DNA from: Proteobacteria bacterium ST_bin12
GTDB lineage: Bacteria > Pseudomonadota > Gammaproteobacteria > Burkholderiales > Methylophilaceae
Assembly (NCBI GenBank): GCA_002083635.1
Contig: MSXP01000004.1
Coordinates: 1-64,000 of the forward strand
DNA: 64,000 bases
Direction of reading: 5' to 3'
Notes under the pieces: generated by a model
What the model saw: only the letters and a program-made list of their open reading frames with translations
Database searches by the model: none
Told to the model about the DNA's origin: nothing
Made by a program: the position numbers and the translations under genes
Part shown: in pieces, positions 63,864-64,000 of the stretch
Position numbering within the stretch: position 1 is the first letter of the stretch
How the letters are laid out: every line of letters begins with the position of its first letter

Positions 63864-64000
63864 TTACATATTCTGCTTAGCCAAACACTGCTCACCTCGG
63901 GGTGTGTTAGCTGAGAATTGAATTTTTCTTTGCAAGGCATCATGTATTAAATGTACATGAATATCTGGTTCTGGCAACAAATAACCTGCTTTTTCTGGCC
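63864..64000 (-). CDS. tsaE: TsaE C-terminal fragment (gene runs off the window)
   Basis: The last 45 codons of an open frame enter from the right edge. They read PEKAGYLLPEPDIHVHLIHDAL in two overlapping pieces (PEKAGYLLPEPD, then IHVHLIHDALQRK), matching the C-terminal region of TsaE, the ATPase needed for t6A tRNA modification. The tsaE-amiC order is widely conserved, which supports the call. Only the 3' end is visible. Confidence 0.75.
   Translation of the reverse strand, partial: PEKAGYLLPEPDIHVHLIHDALQRKIQFSANTPRGEQCLAKQNM

Overview
The window looks like a contiguous chromosomal segment of a betaproteobacterium with fairly low GC (judged by eye, not computed). The gene families (smc-zipA-ligA block, single-domain QueF, DUF3034 outer-membrane protein, PQQ-type propeller lipoprotein, DapC, separate MnmD and MnmC1) fit the Methylophilaceae (Methylotenera-like methylotrophs). 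That assignment is inference. No insertion sequence, phage, CRISPR array or rRNA was seen. Two tRNA genes, tRNA-Ala(GGC) and tRNA-Glu(UUC), lie near 12 kb.

Layout. 0-4.1 kb: a sigma-54 promoter before a tiny membrane protein, a hypothetical gene, a DoxX protein, the periplasmic methionine sulfoxide reductase pair MsrP/MsrQ, and a TPR protein. 4.2-11.7 kb: the housekeeping block ligA-zipA-smc with divergent queF. 11.8-12.2 kb: tRNAs with a strong promoter and a terminator. 12.3-17.6 kb: a LysR regulator divergent from a Tat-exported molybdenum hydroxylase (2Fe-2S subunit, Mo subunit), XdhC and a MocA-like cytidylyltransferase. 17.7-28.8 kb: an iron region. A Fur box precedes PepSY, DUF2271, DUF4198 and flavodoxin-reductase genes; a Fiu-type TonB receptor faces a TolC-MacA-MacB(ATPase)-MacB(permease) export operon across a second Fur box. 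29-30.5 kb: a DUF4118-PAS-GGDEF diguanylate cyclase and a non-coding stretch. 30.5-34.0 kb: a third Fur box heads a leftward unit holding a small unknown gene, a cysteine-free ribosomal protein S4 paralogue, hemP, tonB, exbB and exbD. This is the most unusual arrangement in the window.

34.0-38.3 kb: an ion-channel-like protein, a PQQ-type lipoprotein with Gly at the usual catalytic Asp, DUF3034, and an exported truncated hemoglobin. 38.4-47.8 kb: ECF sigma factor and anti-sigma followed by nine tightly packed lipid-modification genes (two Cfa-type methyltransferases, DUF2878, DUF1295, DUF6134, lipocalin, desaturase, FAD oxidoreductase, DUF1365), resembling stress-induced membrane fatty-acid remodelling clusters. 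47.8-53.8 kb: split MnmC activities, a TPR-OGT glycosyltransferase, pilU and an EamA transporter. 53.8-64 kb: dapC, then miaA, mutL, amiC and tsaE on the minus strand in their ancient conserved order, but separated by a DUF6394 protein, a K+ channel with two RCK domains, a Suv3-like RNA helicase and a TetR regulator.

The iron genes form a coherent system: the outer-membrane receptor takes up ferric siderophore using TonB-ExbBD energy, the PepSY/flavodoxin-reductase module plausibly reduces and releases the iron, and MacAB-TolC may export or recycle the ligand.
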